This document shows positions 1 to 8,300 of a stretch of 64,000 bases of DNA, piece after piece (the first letter of the stretch is position 1; each line of letters begins with the position of its first letter). The notes under the pieces were generated by a model. That model was not told where the DNA came from. It saw only the letters and a program-made list of their open reading frames with translations, and did no database searches. This stretch comes from Sulfuriferula plumbiphila (lineage in GTDB: Bacteria; Pseudomonadota; Gammaproteobacteria; Burkholderiales; Sulfuriferulaceae), in contig NZ_AP021884.1 in the NCBI RefSeq assembly GCF_009938015.1, forward strand, positions 1,909,501-1,973,500, given 5' to 3'. The position numbers and the translations under genes were made by a program.

Positions 1-765
1 TCGCAGCAGGCGTTCCGGCTGCTGGGCGCGAATCCGGACAGCCAGGCCGCGGTGGCGGCGTTGTGCAGCGCTGCGGCACTCGATTATGGGTTTATTCCGG
101 CCACGCGGCGGCTCAGTGATTTCGGCCTGGTAGTGATGGATATGGATTCCACCCTCATCACCATAGAATGCATTGATGAAATTGCCGACATGATCGGCGT
201 CAAACCGCAAGTGGCACAGATTACCGAAGCCGCCATGCGCGGTGAGATTGACTTCTCCGAGAGCCTCACCCGGCGCGTGGCGTTGCTGGCGGGGCTGGAC
301 GAAGCCGCACTGCAACGCGTGTATGACGAACGCCTGCAACTCTCACCCGGCGCGGAAAAAATGCTCGGCACGCTCCAACAGCACAACATCAAGACACTGC
401 TGGTATCCGGCGGCTTCACGTTCTTCGCGGAGCGCCTGCAGGTACGGCTGGGGCTGGATTACACCGCGTCCAATACACTGGAAGCTGTCGGCGGCAAGCT
501 TAGCGGACGCGTGCTGGGGCAGATCGTTGACGCCCAGGGCAAGGCCGACCATCTCAATCGCATCCGTACCGGGCTGGGGCTGAAGCGCGAACAAGTCGTG
601 GCCGTGGGCGACGGCGCCAACGACCTGAAAATGATGGCTGAGGCAGGCGTATCCATTGCTTACCACGCCAAGCCGGTGGTGCAGGCGCAGGCAAGCTACG
701 CATTGAATTTCACTGGGCTGGATGCCGTCATTCCCCTGCTCGGAATCCAGGAAAATTCAATCTAA
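1..765 (+). CDS. serB: Phosphoserine phosphatase SerB (5' end outside window)
   Basis: SerB removes the phosphate from O-phosphoserine in the last step of serine synthesis. The reading frame is open from base 1, so the start lies upstream of the window. The HAD-family motif I DMDSTLI is visible, followed by motif II around LLVSGGFTFF and the late GDGANDLKMM motif that binds Mg. The C-terminal half is complete and ends at TAA. The visible N-terminal remnant matches the variable regulatory part of proteobacterial SerB. SerA and SerC are encoded 50 kb away in the same window, so the whole phosphorylated serine route is represented. Family assignment is secure; only the N-terminus is unseen. Confidence 0.95.
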   Translation, partial: SQQAFRLLGANPDSQAAVAALCSAAALDYGFIPATRRLSDFGLVVMDMDSTLITIECIDEIADMIGVKPQVAQITEAAMRGEIDFSESLTRRVALLAGLDEAALQRVYDERLQLSPGAEKMLGTLQQHNIKTLLVSGGFTFFAERLQVRLGLDYTASNTLEAVGGKLSGRVLGQIVDAQGKADHLNRIRTGLGLKREQVVAVGDGANDLKMMAEAGVSIAYHAKPVVQAQASYALNFTGLDAVIPLLGIQENSI

Positions 766-776
766 AAACGATCAAT

Positions 777-875
777 TTAACCACGGAGCGCACGGAGAAA
801 TGAGAAGGCAAAAACCAGGACGCCTCGCCGGTCTTGATTTTTGCCTTCTCATTTCTCCGTGTTCTCAGCGGTTAA
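777..875. repeat. Long intergenic inverted repeat, CCACGGAG family
   Basis: Two arms of 38 bases (777-814 and 838-875) are near-perfect reverse complements, differing at about four positions, around a 23-base loop. The arms contain CCACGGAGCGCACGGAG and its complement. The structure fills the gap between serB and the convergent GGDEF/EAL gene, so it could also act as a two-way transcription stop, although no clear T-run follows. A shorter relative with the same core sits at 47751-47817, which marks this as a dispersed palindromic repeat. Confidence 0.85.
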
Positions 876-944
876 CTGCTTTTCCAGAGTTAATCCAGCG
901 CGGATCGCGCAGGATCACAGCCATCAGACACGTGCCGCCACAGA

Positions 945-3056
945 TCAGGTTTTGCACAAGGTTTCCGCATTTTCGGGCATGTGAATCCAGTTACCCTGCA
1001 CAAAATCCACACCGATTTCTTTCAGTATCAGCAATACGCGCTCACTGTCCACAAATTCGGCGATAGTCAACAAGCCCATCTGGTGGCCGATCTTGTTAAT
1101 GGCTTCGACCATCGCCAGATCGATGGCATCGTCTGCCATCTCCTTGACGAAGGCACCGTCAATTTTCAGGTAGTCCACATTCAGATTTTTCAGGTAATTG
1201 AGCGATGACAGGCCACTGCCAAAATCATCCAGGGCAAAGCGACAGCCGAGCAATTTGAGTTCGTTGATAAACGCGTTTGCTGCACTGAGATTTGTAATGG
1301 CGGCAGTTTCGGTAATCTCGATACACAAACTTTGCGCCAGCGCCGGGTGGGTTGCGAGATGCGCCTTCAGATATTGCACGAAGCCTATATCGCACAGCGA
1401 AGCGCCCGACACGTTTACTGCCCAGGTTTGTAGTCCGCTGCCGCCAGATGCGACATAGGCTTCGCACAGCTTGAAGCTGTTTTCCATTACCCAGCGATCC
1501 AGCAAGGGCATCAGGTGGTAGCGCTCGGCTGCCGGGATGAACGCCATCGGCAGGATGCATTGACCGGTCTCGTCAATCATGCGCAGCAGCAACTCCACGT
1601 GCAATCCCGGTTCATTGGTCTGCAAGGGTTTGATCTGCTGAAAATACAGTCGCAGCCGGTTTTCTGCGATGGCCTGATGGATACGGTTGAACCATTGCAT
1701 TTCACCGCGGCGCCTGGCCAGTTCGCTGTCTTGCATCTGATACAGGTGAATGCGATTGCGGCCATTATCCTTGGCGGCGTAACAGGCTGCGTCCGCCGCG
1801 GTGAGCAGACTGACAACGCTGTCGCTTTCCTGGTTGATCATGACAATACCGATACTGACTCCCACCATGAAGGTTTTTTCGCCCACGCCGAAACGGAAAT
1901 TCTGCACCATGCTGCGCATGGTTTCGGCAAGCATCAGCGCCTTGCCCTGTGGACAGTTTTCCAGCAGCAGGCCGAATTCGTCGCCACCCAGGCGCGCCAG
2001 GGTATCGCGCTCGCGTACTTCCTGCTGCAGATGCAAGGTGAGCTGGCGCAGCAGTTCATCGCCTGCCACATGGCCGCAGCTGTCATTGACGATCTTGAAC
2101 TGGTCCAGATCCATGTAGCACAGGGCATGCTCTCTACCCTGGTGCTGCGCGCTGGACAAGGCACGCTCCAGCCGCACTTCGAACTCGCGCCGGTTAATCA
2201 GCCCGGTGAGCATATCGTGGCTGGCCTGATAGCTGAGTTTGGCGGTGGCCTGCAGAACTTGCTCGTGCAGGTTGTCATGCGCCTGATGCAGCTCGCTCAC
2301 CATGTCGTTGATACCATTTTCCAGGATGCGGAACTCATCGTCATTGCCATCCAGTTGCACGCGCACTTCCAGATTGCCCTTGCCGATTTTTTCCACGGCA
2401 CCAGCCAGCTTCATGATCGGTACCGTGATGTCGCGCCCCAGGCGCAGCGCCAACAGGGCAGTAGCAATGAGCGCGGCGATAGTCAGCAGGGCGGCGCTGC
2501 GCAGTACCGCATTCTGACGCTCCACGGTGGTCGCGCGGGATAGCTCTATGGTGACGTAGCCCAGAGGAGGGGCATTGTCTTGCTGCCTGACTAAAGACGG
2601 CGATGTTGAAGTAAACCCGTAATCATCCGCCTGAATTTCAGTCTGGCTGATAGGCATGCGAAATATTAGCGAGCTGGATTGCGTGGCGACTGTCGCCATC
2701 CCTTTCTGGCTGGACAGGAGAATGTCGCCGGACTGGGTGCCAGCCAATTTGCTCTGTTTAAGGCCGTTGCTGGCCAGCACCTTGCCGGTGCGATTCATGA
2801 TGTACACAGCGATTACATCCGGATCGGCAAGCGCAGAATCGGCCAGCCCCTGCAGTATCTGGCTATTACCGGAAAACACGCCATACGCGCAGGTGGGTGC
2901 CAGGTGGCGTGCAATTGCCATGCCGCGTGTGCGCAGTGCCTGATCCAGGTCGGTGATGCGCGACATGGTGAAAAAATAGCCTAAAGACAGTGCCAGCAAT
3001 GTGGCAGGCAGCAGTGCCAGCAACAGAACCCGGTGACGGATGCTTGATTTCATCAT
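945..3056 (-). CDS. Membrane-bound GGDEF-EAL cyclic-di-GMP protein
   Basis: The 703-residue protein has an N-terminal membrane segment (about residues 8-28), a periplasmic sensor region, a second membrane segment near 185-205, a HAMP linker, then GGDEF (about 275-435) and EAL (about 455-695) domains. The cyclase motif GGDEF is intact and is preceded by RERD, which fits the RxxD inhibitory site. In the phosphodiesterase domain the catalytic Glu is kept although EAL reads ELL (VELLLR), and EITE, the DD pair of ALDDFGSG, the LKID lysine and the TIAE glutamate are present. Both activities are therefore possible. Its start overlaps by four bases the end of a periplasmic binding-protein gene, which suggests joint expression and possibly a ligand-sensing pair. 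The signal sensed is unknown. Confidence 0.9.
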   Translation of the reverse strand: MMKSSIRHRVLLLALLPATLLALSLGYFFTMSRITDLDQALRTRGMAIARHLAPTCAYGVFSGNSQILQGLADSALADPDVIAVYIMNRTGKVLASNGLKQSKLAGTQSGDILLSSQKGMATVATQSSSLIFRMPISQTEIQADDYGFTSTSPSLVRQQDNAPPLGYVTIELSRATTVERQNAVLRSAALLTIAALIATALLALRLGRDITVPIMKLAGAVEKIGKGNLEVRVQLDGNDDEFRILENGINDMVSELHQAHDNLHEQVLQATAKLSYQASHDMLTGLINRREFEVRLERALSSAQHQGREHALCYMDLDQFKIVNDSCGHVAGDELLRQLTLHLQQEVRERDTLARLGGDEFGLLLENCPQGKALMLAETMRSMVQNFRFGVGEKTFMVGVSIGIVMINQESDSVVSLLTAADAACYAAKDNGRNRIHLYQMQDSELARRRGEMQWFNRIHQAIAENRLRLYFQQIKPLQTNEPGLHVELLLRMIDETGQCILPMAFIPAAERYHLMPLLDRWVMENSFKLCEAYVASGGSGLQTWAVNVSGASLCDIGFVQYLKAHLATHPALAQSLCIEITETAAITNLSAANAFINELKLLGCRFALDDFGSGLSSLNYLKNLNVDYLKIDGAFVKEMADDAIDLAMVEAINKIGHQMGLLTIAEFVDSERVLLILKEIGVDFVQGNWIHMPENAETLCKT

Positions 3057-3745
3057 TGCTCCTGCTCCCAGCGCGGCAATGCTTCCTGCAACCCGATCTC
3101 GTCAGGCACGCGGATACCCAGCGCCTGAATATCAATTTTGTTATACAGCAGCGCGCCGGGCAGCACCAGCAGCAGGTCGCTGGCTGCCAGCAAGCGCTCC
3201 AGCGCTGGCACGATTTCGCTCCTGTTGGGTATCAGTTCGCTGATCACCTGCATTTTCTGCAATCTGGCAGCCGCCAGTAGCGCGCCCAGTTCTTGCCGGT
3301 CCTGCTCGGGACGGACCAGGTGAATCAAGGCAAGTTGGCGTGAGTAAGGCTGATCAAGATAAATGGCGCTAATCGGCCGATATTCTCCGTTGACCGGGTA
3401 GTCCAGCGCATCGAAGCCGTCTTTGGGAACCAGCACAGCAAGGATGGGAACGCGTGTATCCAGCGCAAGCGCTGCCTGGGTGGCTTTCATCCCGACGCTA
3501 ACCAGCAGGCGAGTGTCCGCAGACAGGGCGTCTTCGGCACGCGCCAGCGAGGCTTCAGCCGCGACGTCGACGGTGGGACGATCATGCTGCAGTTGCGCGC
3601 GAAAACTGTCTGCCACTTCCTGATAAGGTGCGCTTTTATCACTCAACAACACCAGCACGCCTGTTGCCCAGGAAGGTGCACAGAGCAGCAAACCTGGCGC
3701 CGTCAATAATATGAGCCGGCACAATACCAGCCAGCTCACGCGCAT
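3053..3745 (-). CDS. Putative periplasmic ABC-type substrate-binding protein
   Basis: This 230-residue protein begins with a signal peptide (MRVSWLVLCRLILLTAPG then a small-residue region ending in ATG). An in-frame start 13 codons upstream is possible, but the Met at 3745 directly precedes the signal sequence. The mature part (VLLSDKSAPYQEVADSF, later LLVSVGMKATQAAL and PILAVLVP) resembles the family of uncharacterised ABC transporter periplasmic components that often lack a cognate transporter. None is encoded here. The gene overlaps the following GGDEF/EAL gene by four bases, so I infer it may hand a ligand signal to that protein. The ligand is unknown. Confidence 0.65.
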   Translation of the reverse strand: MRVSWLVLCRLILLTAPGLLLCAPSWATGVLVLLSDKSAPYQEVADSFRAQLQHDRPTVDVAAEASLARAEDALSADTRLLVSVGMKATQAALALDTRVPILAVLVPKDGFDALDYPVNGEYRPISAIYLDQPYSRQLALIHLVRPEQDRQELGALLAAARLQKMQVISELIPNRSEIVPALERLLAASDLLLVLPGALLYNKIDIQALGIRVPDEIGLQEALPRWEQEQ

Positions 3746-3814
3746 GGCTGCGCCGGAGCCGGCAAGTGCCGAAAGAAGTGGCACGCGTCTCTGCTTTTAC
3801 TTGAATTGGCGCAG

Positions 3815-4516
3815 TTACTCCGCCAGGGTGGTGCGCCACAGGCTGGCTCTGCGGCTTTCCTGTTCCAGCCGGGTGAGTTCGGTGTCGTGCGCGGCCAATT
3901 CCTGGGTATCGGCCAGGATAACCCGTAACGGGGCATGCATACTGCTGTGCTGATGACCGAACTGGGCGGGTGCGGTCTCCACTTCCATGACCAGACTCTC
4001 CTGGCCACGTGTCATCCCGAGATATACCGCGCCCAGCAACTCGGCATCCAGCAACGCGCCGTGCAAGGTACGGCTGGTACTATCCACGGCGTAGCGCCTG
4101 CACAGAGCGTCAAGATTGTTTTTTTGACCAGGATGCAGGTCTTTAGCCAGCTTGAGGGTGTCGGTAACGGCCGGGCAGTATTCGACCAGGGGCGGGCGAT
4201 CGAGGCGCTGCAATTCAGCATTGAGGAAGCCCATATCGAACGGCGCATTGTGGATCACCAACTCGGCCCCGCGCAAAAATGCAATCAGCTCATCCACGAT
4301 ATCGGCAAAGCGCGGTTTGTCCTGCAGGAATTCGCTGGTCAGGCCGTGCACTTGTTGCGCGCCCGCGTCGATGTCGCGTTCCGGATTAAGATACCGATGA
4401 AAACGGTTGCCAGTCAGGCGCCGGTTGACCATCTCCACTCCGGCCACTTCGATAATACGATGCCCTTGCCTGGGGTCGAGTCCGGTAGTTTCAGTATCGA
4501 GAAAAATTTGTCGCAA
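3815..4516 (-). CDS. dnaQ: DNA polymerase III epsilon subunit (proofreading exonuclease)
   Basis: DnaQ is the 3'-5' proofreading exonuclease of the replicative polymerase. All three exonuclease motifs are visible: ExoI FLDTETTGLD at the N-terminus, ExoII HNAPFDMGFLNAEL, and ExoIII with HGALLDAELL, giving the DEDDh catalytic set. I chose the TTG at 4516 because the strand reads GGGGAGA shortly before it and the protein then begins LRQIFLDTETTG as in the family; longer in-frame extensions run into rnhA. The product is 233 residues, near the usual length. It follows rnhA with a 25-base gap, the common dnaQ/rnhA pairing, here codirectional. Confidence 0.95.
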   Translation of the reverse strand: MRQIFLDTETTGLDPRQGHRIIEVAGVEMVNRRLTGNRFHRYLNPERDIDAGAQQVHGLTSEFLQDKPRFADIVDELIAFLRGAELVIHNAPFDMGFLNAELQRLDRPPLVEYCPAVTDTLKLAKDLHPGQKNNLDALCRRYAVDSTSRTLHGALLDAELLGAVYLGMTRGQESLVMEVETAPAQFGHQHSSMHAPLRVILADTQELAAHDTELTRLEQESRRASLWRTTLAE

Positions 4517-4541
4517 GGCCGGTTCTCCCCTGTTTTTATGG

Positions 4542-4991
4542 TTACTGTACTGACAGTACACCCTGATTGGCGAGCGCATCAGCGCGCTCGTTGCCGGGAT
4601 GCCCGTTATGACCTTTTACCCACAGCCAGTCTACCTGATGCTGGCTGACCAGCTCATCCAGGCGCTGCCACAAGTCCACGTTTTTGACTGGCGTGTTGGC
4701 GCTGGTGCGCCAGCCGCGCCGTTTCCAGTTCGGCAGCCATTCAGTGATCCCCTTTAATACATATTGCGAATCGGTATGGATGCACACCCGGCTGCTGCGT
4801 TTCAAACTTTGTAATGCCTCGATAACAGCGGTTAATTCCATGCGGTTGTTGGTAGTCAGGCGCTCCCCGCCGACCAGTTCCTTGCGATGCTCTCCACTGA
4901 CCAGCAATGCACCCCATCCGCCTACACCGGGGTTACCCTTGCACGCGCCATCCGAATAGATATTTATTACGGGCAAACCATGGTCATTCAT
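4542..4991 (-). CDS. rnhA: Ribonuclease HI
   Basis: RNase HI cleaves the RNA strand of RNA-DNA hybrids, for example R-loops and primers. The 149-residue product has the family layout: [12 protein letters not shown] with the first catalytic Asp, then [13 protein letters not shown] with the catalytic Glu, HTDSQYV with the next Asp, and [19 protein letters not shown] carrying the conserved His and last Asp. Its start overlaps the end of the upstream methyltransferase gene by eight bases, implying one transcript methyltransferase-rnhA-dnaQ. No anomalies are seen. Confidence 0.97.
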   Translation of the reverse strand: MNDHGLPVINIYSDGACKGNPGVGGWGALLVSGEHRKELVGGERLTTNNRMELTAVIEALQSLKRSSRVCIHTDSQYVLKGITEWLPNWKRRGWRTSANTPVKNVDLWQRLDELVSQHQVDWLWVKGHNGHPGNERADALANQGVLSVQ

Positions 4992-5739
4992 TGGGGTGTT
5001 TCAACTTTCTATATTGATTCAGGTTCACCACATTACGCGCAGCCGGCGTCAGCGCTGCAGATTTAACGGCTGGCTCGCGCCAGTTGGGCATGATCAGGCG
5101 CATTCCCTGCACACGTTTGACGGCCTCGATGAAATAGACGCCACCGCCCATTGCCCACCAGCGATCCCCAGCCGCTTCCATAAATGCAAACCGCTGTAGC
5201 CATTTGGTCTGGCTAAAGGGCGGCGTGTAGCAACACATTCTGCCGCCCTGCGTTTCAAAACCCAGCAGGGATAACCAGTCCTTGAGACGCGGTAGCGTGA
5301 TAAAACGCCCACACCACGGGAATCCGCCCTCACGCTGTTTCAGCCAGCGGCTGGCGCCCCACAGGCTGCGCGGATTGAAACCGCTGATGATCAAATGACC
5401 TTCCGGCATCAGGATGCGTTCCACCTCGCGCAATACCTGGTGTGGGTGCGCCGCAAATTCCAGCGTGTGCGGAATCACCACCAGATCCATCGACTGGCTG
5501 GCAAACGGCAGCAACTCCACATCCGCGCGTAGCGCCACTGTCCCGTCATACCCCACCCGGTAACGCTGCGGAATACGGCAGTTGCGCAGCAAATCGAACT
5601 CGGGGTGACCAATCTGCACAGCATTAAAGCCGAACACATTGGCTACCACGCTGTCAAAATAGGCACTCTCCCGCGCCAGCAGATGCTGGCCGAGTGGCGT
5701 TGCCAGCCATTCATCCAGAGAAGTACACATTTGCGCCAT
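4984..5739 (-). CDS. Class I SAM-dependent methyltransferase
   Basis: The protein (251 residues from the ATG at 5739) belongs to the methyltransferase-11 type fold. Visible are the segment [17 protein letters not shown], an acidic position in [13 protein letters not shown], and the strand [25 protein letters not shown] followed by [15 protein letters not shown]. The start at 5739 has AGGATA just upstream; a GTG 13 codons earlier would run into the divergent gloB. Genes of this type commonly lie between gloB and rnhA in beta- and gammaproteobacteria. The substrate is not known to me. Confidence 0.85.
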   Translation of the reverse strand: MAQMCTSLDEWLATPLGQHLLARESAYFDSVVANVFGFNAVQIGHPEFDLLRNCRIPQRYRVGYDGTVALRADVELLPFASQSMDLVVIPHTLEFAAHPHQVLREVERILMPEGHLIISGFNPRSLWGASRWLKQREGGFPWCGRFITLPRLKDWLSLLGFETQGGRMCCYTPPFSQTKWLQRFAFMEAAGDRWWAMGGGVYFIEAVKRVQGMRLIMPNWREPAVKSAALTPAARNVVNLNQYRKLKHPNE

Positions 5740-5753
5740 GCTATCCTGTTCAA

Positions 5754-6533
5754 ATGCATTCTGATATTTATCTGGCACCGGTTCGCGCCTTTGCCGACAA
5801 CTATATATGGGTAATCCATCGCGATGCCTGCGCTGTCGTGGTTGATCCCGGCGACGCGCGTCCGGTCATGCAGTTTTTGCGCGACAAGCAGTTACGGCTT
5901 GTCGCCATTTTAACCACTCACCACCATGCCGACCACACCGGCGGCAATCTGGCGCTGCTGGCACACTATCCTGTGCCTGTTTACGGTCCAGCCAGCGAGA
6001 ATATTCCTGGTATCACCCGGCCGCTACGCGATGGAGATACGGTGTCGCTGCCGGAGCTGATGCTGGATTTGAGCGTGCTCGAGGTGCCTGGACACACCGC
6101 CGGCCACATCGCCTATTATGGTACAGCTAGCTTGCTGTGTGGCGATACACTATTTGCTGCGGGTTGCGGCAGGCTGTTTGAAGGCACGCCCGCACAGATG
6201 GCTGCCTCGCTTGCCCGGCTGGCACAACTGCCTGACGACACGGCTGTCTACTGTGCGCATGAATACACCCTCGCCAATATCGCTTTTGCATTAAGCGTGG
6301 ATGGCAACAACCCGGCCTTGATCGAGCGCGCCCGCATCGAACAGGATAAGCGTGCAGCGGGTTTACCTACCTTGCCTAGCAGCATCGGCCTGGAAAAAGC
6401 GACCAACCCTTTTTTGCGCTGCCACGCAACTGCATTGCGTGAAGCGGCTGAATCCTGGGCAGGCAAATCATTACCGGACGACCTCGCCGTATTCGCAGCC
6501 TTGCGTGAAATGAAAAACGGGTTTCGCGCATAA
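5754..6533 (+). CDS. gloB: Hydroxyacylglutathione hydrolase (glyoxalase II)
   Basis: GloB hydrolyses S-lactoylglutathione to lactate and glutathione, the second step of methylglyoxal detoxification. The metallo-beta-lactamase signature TTHHHADHTGG binds the two metals, and further ligands appear in VPGHTAGHIAYY, CGDTLFAAGCGRLFEGT and CAHEYTLAN. The C-terminal glyoxalase II domain ends in LREMKNGFRA, typical for the family. I use the ATG at 5754 (MHSDIYLAPVRAFADNY), giving 259 residues; the frame is open farther upstream but that part overlaps the divergent methyltransferase gene. The two starts are only 14 bases apart, so the promoters must overlap coding DNA. Confidence 0.96.
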   Translation: MHSDIYLAPVRAFADNYIWVIHRDACAVVVDPGDARPVMQFLRDKQLRLVAILTTHHHADHTGGNLALLAHYPVPVYGPASENIPGITRPLRDGDTVSLPELMLDLSVLEVPGHTAGHIAYYGTASLLCGDTLFAAGCGRLFEGTPAQMAASLARLAQLPDDTAVYCAHEYTLANIAFALSVDGNNPALIERARIEQDKRAAGLPTLPSSIGLEKATNPFLRCHATALREAAESWAGKSLPDDLAVFAALREMKNGFRA

Positions 6534-6594
6534 CATGCACCAAATCCGGGCGCCTTGACCCCCTCTACCCGCTCCGGTACCATCAGTCCCAGTT

Positions 6595-8277
6595 ATGGAT
6601 AAGTCCCCGGGCCTGAAAATTTTTCGCCATCCACTGTACCTTTGCTTACTGGCTTTGAGCCTGGCCGTGCCAGCACTCGCTGAAGCCGACGGCACAGTCG
6701 GTTCAGACACGGCGCAGAACATCGCAACCACTTCCGCCACCCCAGATACTCAACCCCCACCCGCCGCCACAAACCCAAGCCCGGTGCCGGTGACTGACAG
6801 CACGCTGAACGGTCCGGATGCCGCCCCTGCCAGCGGCTTGATCCGGGCCAGTTATGCCGCGCCGGACACAGTGGATGCGACTGACGCCCGCTCCCTGGAT
6901 ACGGGCGACTTGTGGCAACGCATACGCAACGGCTTCGCGCTCAAACAGCTGGATAGTCCGCTGGTTGCAACCCACGTCGACTGGTATGCCCAGCGCCCGG
7001 ATTATCTGCGCCGCACGATAGCACGCAGCAAGCTGTATCTGTTCCACATTATGGAGGAGGTACAGAAACGCGGCATGCCCGCAGAAATCGCATTGCTGCC
7101 GATTGTGGAAAGCGCATTCAACCCCATGGCCTATTCGCGCAGCCATGCGTCGGGTATCTGGCAATTCATTCCTTCCACCGGCAAGGATTTCGGTCTCAAG
7201 CAAAACAGCTGGTACGACGGACGGCGCGACATCGTGGCAGCAACGGATGCCGCACTCGATTATCTGGACAAGCTGCATACCATGTTTGGCACCTGGAACC
7301 TGGCACTGGCCGCGTATAACTGCGGCGAGGGCTGCGTTTCCCGCGCCATCGCCAAAAACCAGGCGCAGGGTTTGCCCACCAATTACCTCAGCCTGAGCCT
7401 GCCCGCCGAAACCCGGCACTATGTCCCCAAGTTGATGGCGGTGAAAGAAATCATTTCCGATCCCGGCATGGTCGGGCTCAGCCTCGACAGCATTCCCAAT
7501 CAGGCCTACTTCGTTTCAGTCAGCCTGCATCAGTCAATAGACGTGAAGCTGGCGGCCAAGCTGGCAGACATGCCAGTCAAGGAATTCAAATCGCTCAACC
7601 CGGCATTCACAAAACCCGTTGTCCGCTCGGATTCAGCCCAACCCATCCTGCTGCCTGTAGACAGGGCCGAAGCCTTCTCCGACAACCTTAAAAATTACGA
7701 TCGCCCGCTGGTAAGCTGGCAGCTTTACCCGGCCAAAAAGGGTGAACGCGCGGTGGCCATCGCCAAAAAATTCGGCGTGACTGTGGCTTGGCTCAAGCAA
7801 CATAATGAATTCAAACTCACCCGCAAAGGCAGGTTGGCAGCCAATTATTCCCTGATGCTGCCGCTTGGGAACAAGGTGGACACCGCGCTGGCCGCCGCAC
7901 CCACGAAATCGCCAGCAGCCGTGCGCCATACGACACGCACAGTCAAGGTCAAACGTGGCGATACGCTCGCTGCACTGGCCAGGCATCATGGTGTCAGCAT
8001 TGCCGAAATCAAACGCTGGAATCGCTTGCGTGGCGAGCATCTGCGGGCAGGCAGCCAGCTTATTGTTGCCGAAGCGGATAGCGTGGCACACCATAACGAG
8101 ACTACGCACAAGGTGTCTGCGCACCACGCCAAAGCCAGGCACTACACGGTGAAACACGGCGACTCTCTGTCTGGTATTGCGAAAAAATTCGATGTTTCGG
8201 TGGAAGACATCCAGCACTGGAATAGCATCAAGCACCACACCGTAATCAAACCGGGTACCAGGCTGGTACTGAATTAG
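6595..8277 (+). CDS. mltD: Membrane-bound lytic murein transglycosylase D with LysM repeats
   Basis: MltD cleaves the glycan strands of peptidoglycan. The 560-residue protein starts with a signal peptide (about residues 1-29, hydrophobic LYLCLLALSLAVPALA), followed by a Pro/Ala-rich low-complexity linker. The SLT catalytic domain (about 150-290) has the catalytic Glu in LLPIVESAFNP and the downstream SGIWQFIPSTG and AAYNCGEG motifs. Two clear LysM modules lie at the C-terminus (VKVKRGDTLAALARHHGVS and HYTVKHGDSLSGIAKKFDVS), with a weaker one before them. The start is 61 bases after gloB; no lipobox cysteine is visible, so membrane attachment may differ from E. coli MltD. Confidence 0.93.
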   Translation: MDKSPGLKIFRHPLYLCLLALSLAVPALAEADGTVGSDTAQNIATTSATPDTQPPPAATNPSPVPVTDSTLNGPDAAPASGLIRASYAAPDTVDATDARSLDTGDLWQRIRNGFALKQLDSPLVATHVDWYAQRPDYLRRTIARSKLYLFHIMEEVQKRGMPAEIALLPIVESAFNPMAYSRSHASGIWQFIPSTGKDFGLKQNSWYDGRRDIVAATDAALDYLDKLHTMFGTWNLALAAYNCGEGCVSRAIAKNQAQGLPTNYLSLSLPAETRHYVPKLMAVKEIISDPGMVGLSLDSIPNQAYFVSVSLHQSIDVKLAAKLADMPVKEFKSLNPAFTKPVVRSDSAQPILLPVDRAEAFSDNLKNYDRPLVSWQLYPAKKGERAVAIAKKFGVTVAWLKQHNEFKLTRKGRLAANYSLMLPLGNKVDTALAAAPTKSPAAVRHTTRTVKVKRGDTLAALARHHGVSIAEIKRWNRLRGEHLRAGSQLIVAEADSVAHHNETTHKVSAHHAKARHYTVKHGDSLSGIAKKFDVSVEDIQHWNSIKHHTVIKPGTRLVLN

Positions 8278-8300
8278 GTTTTTTCAGCAGGAATATTCAT

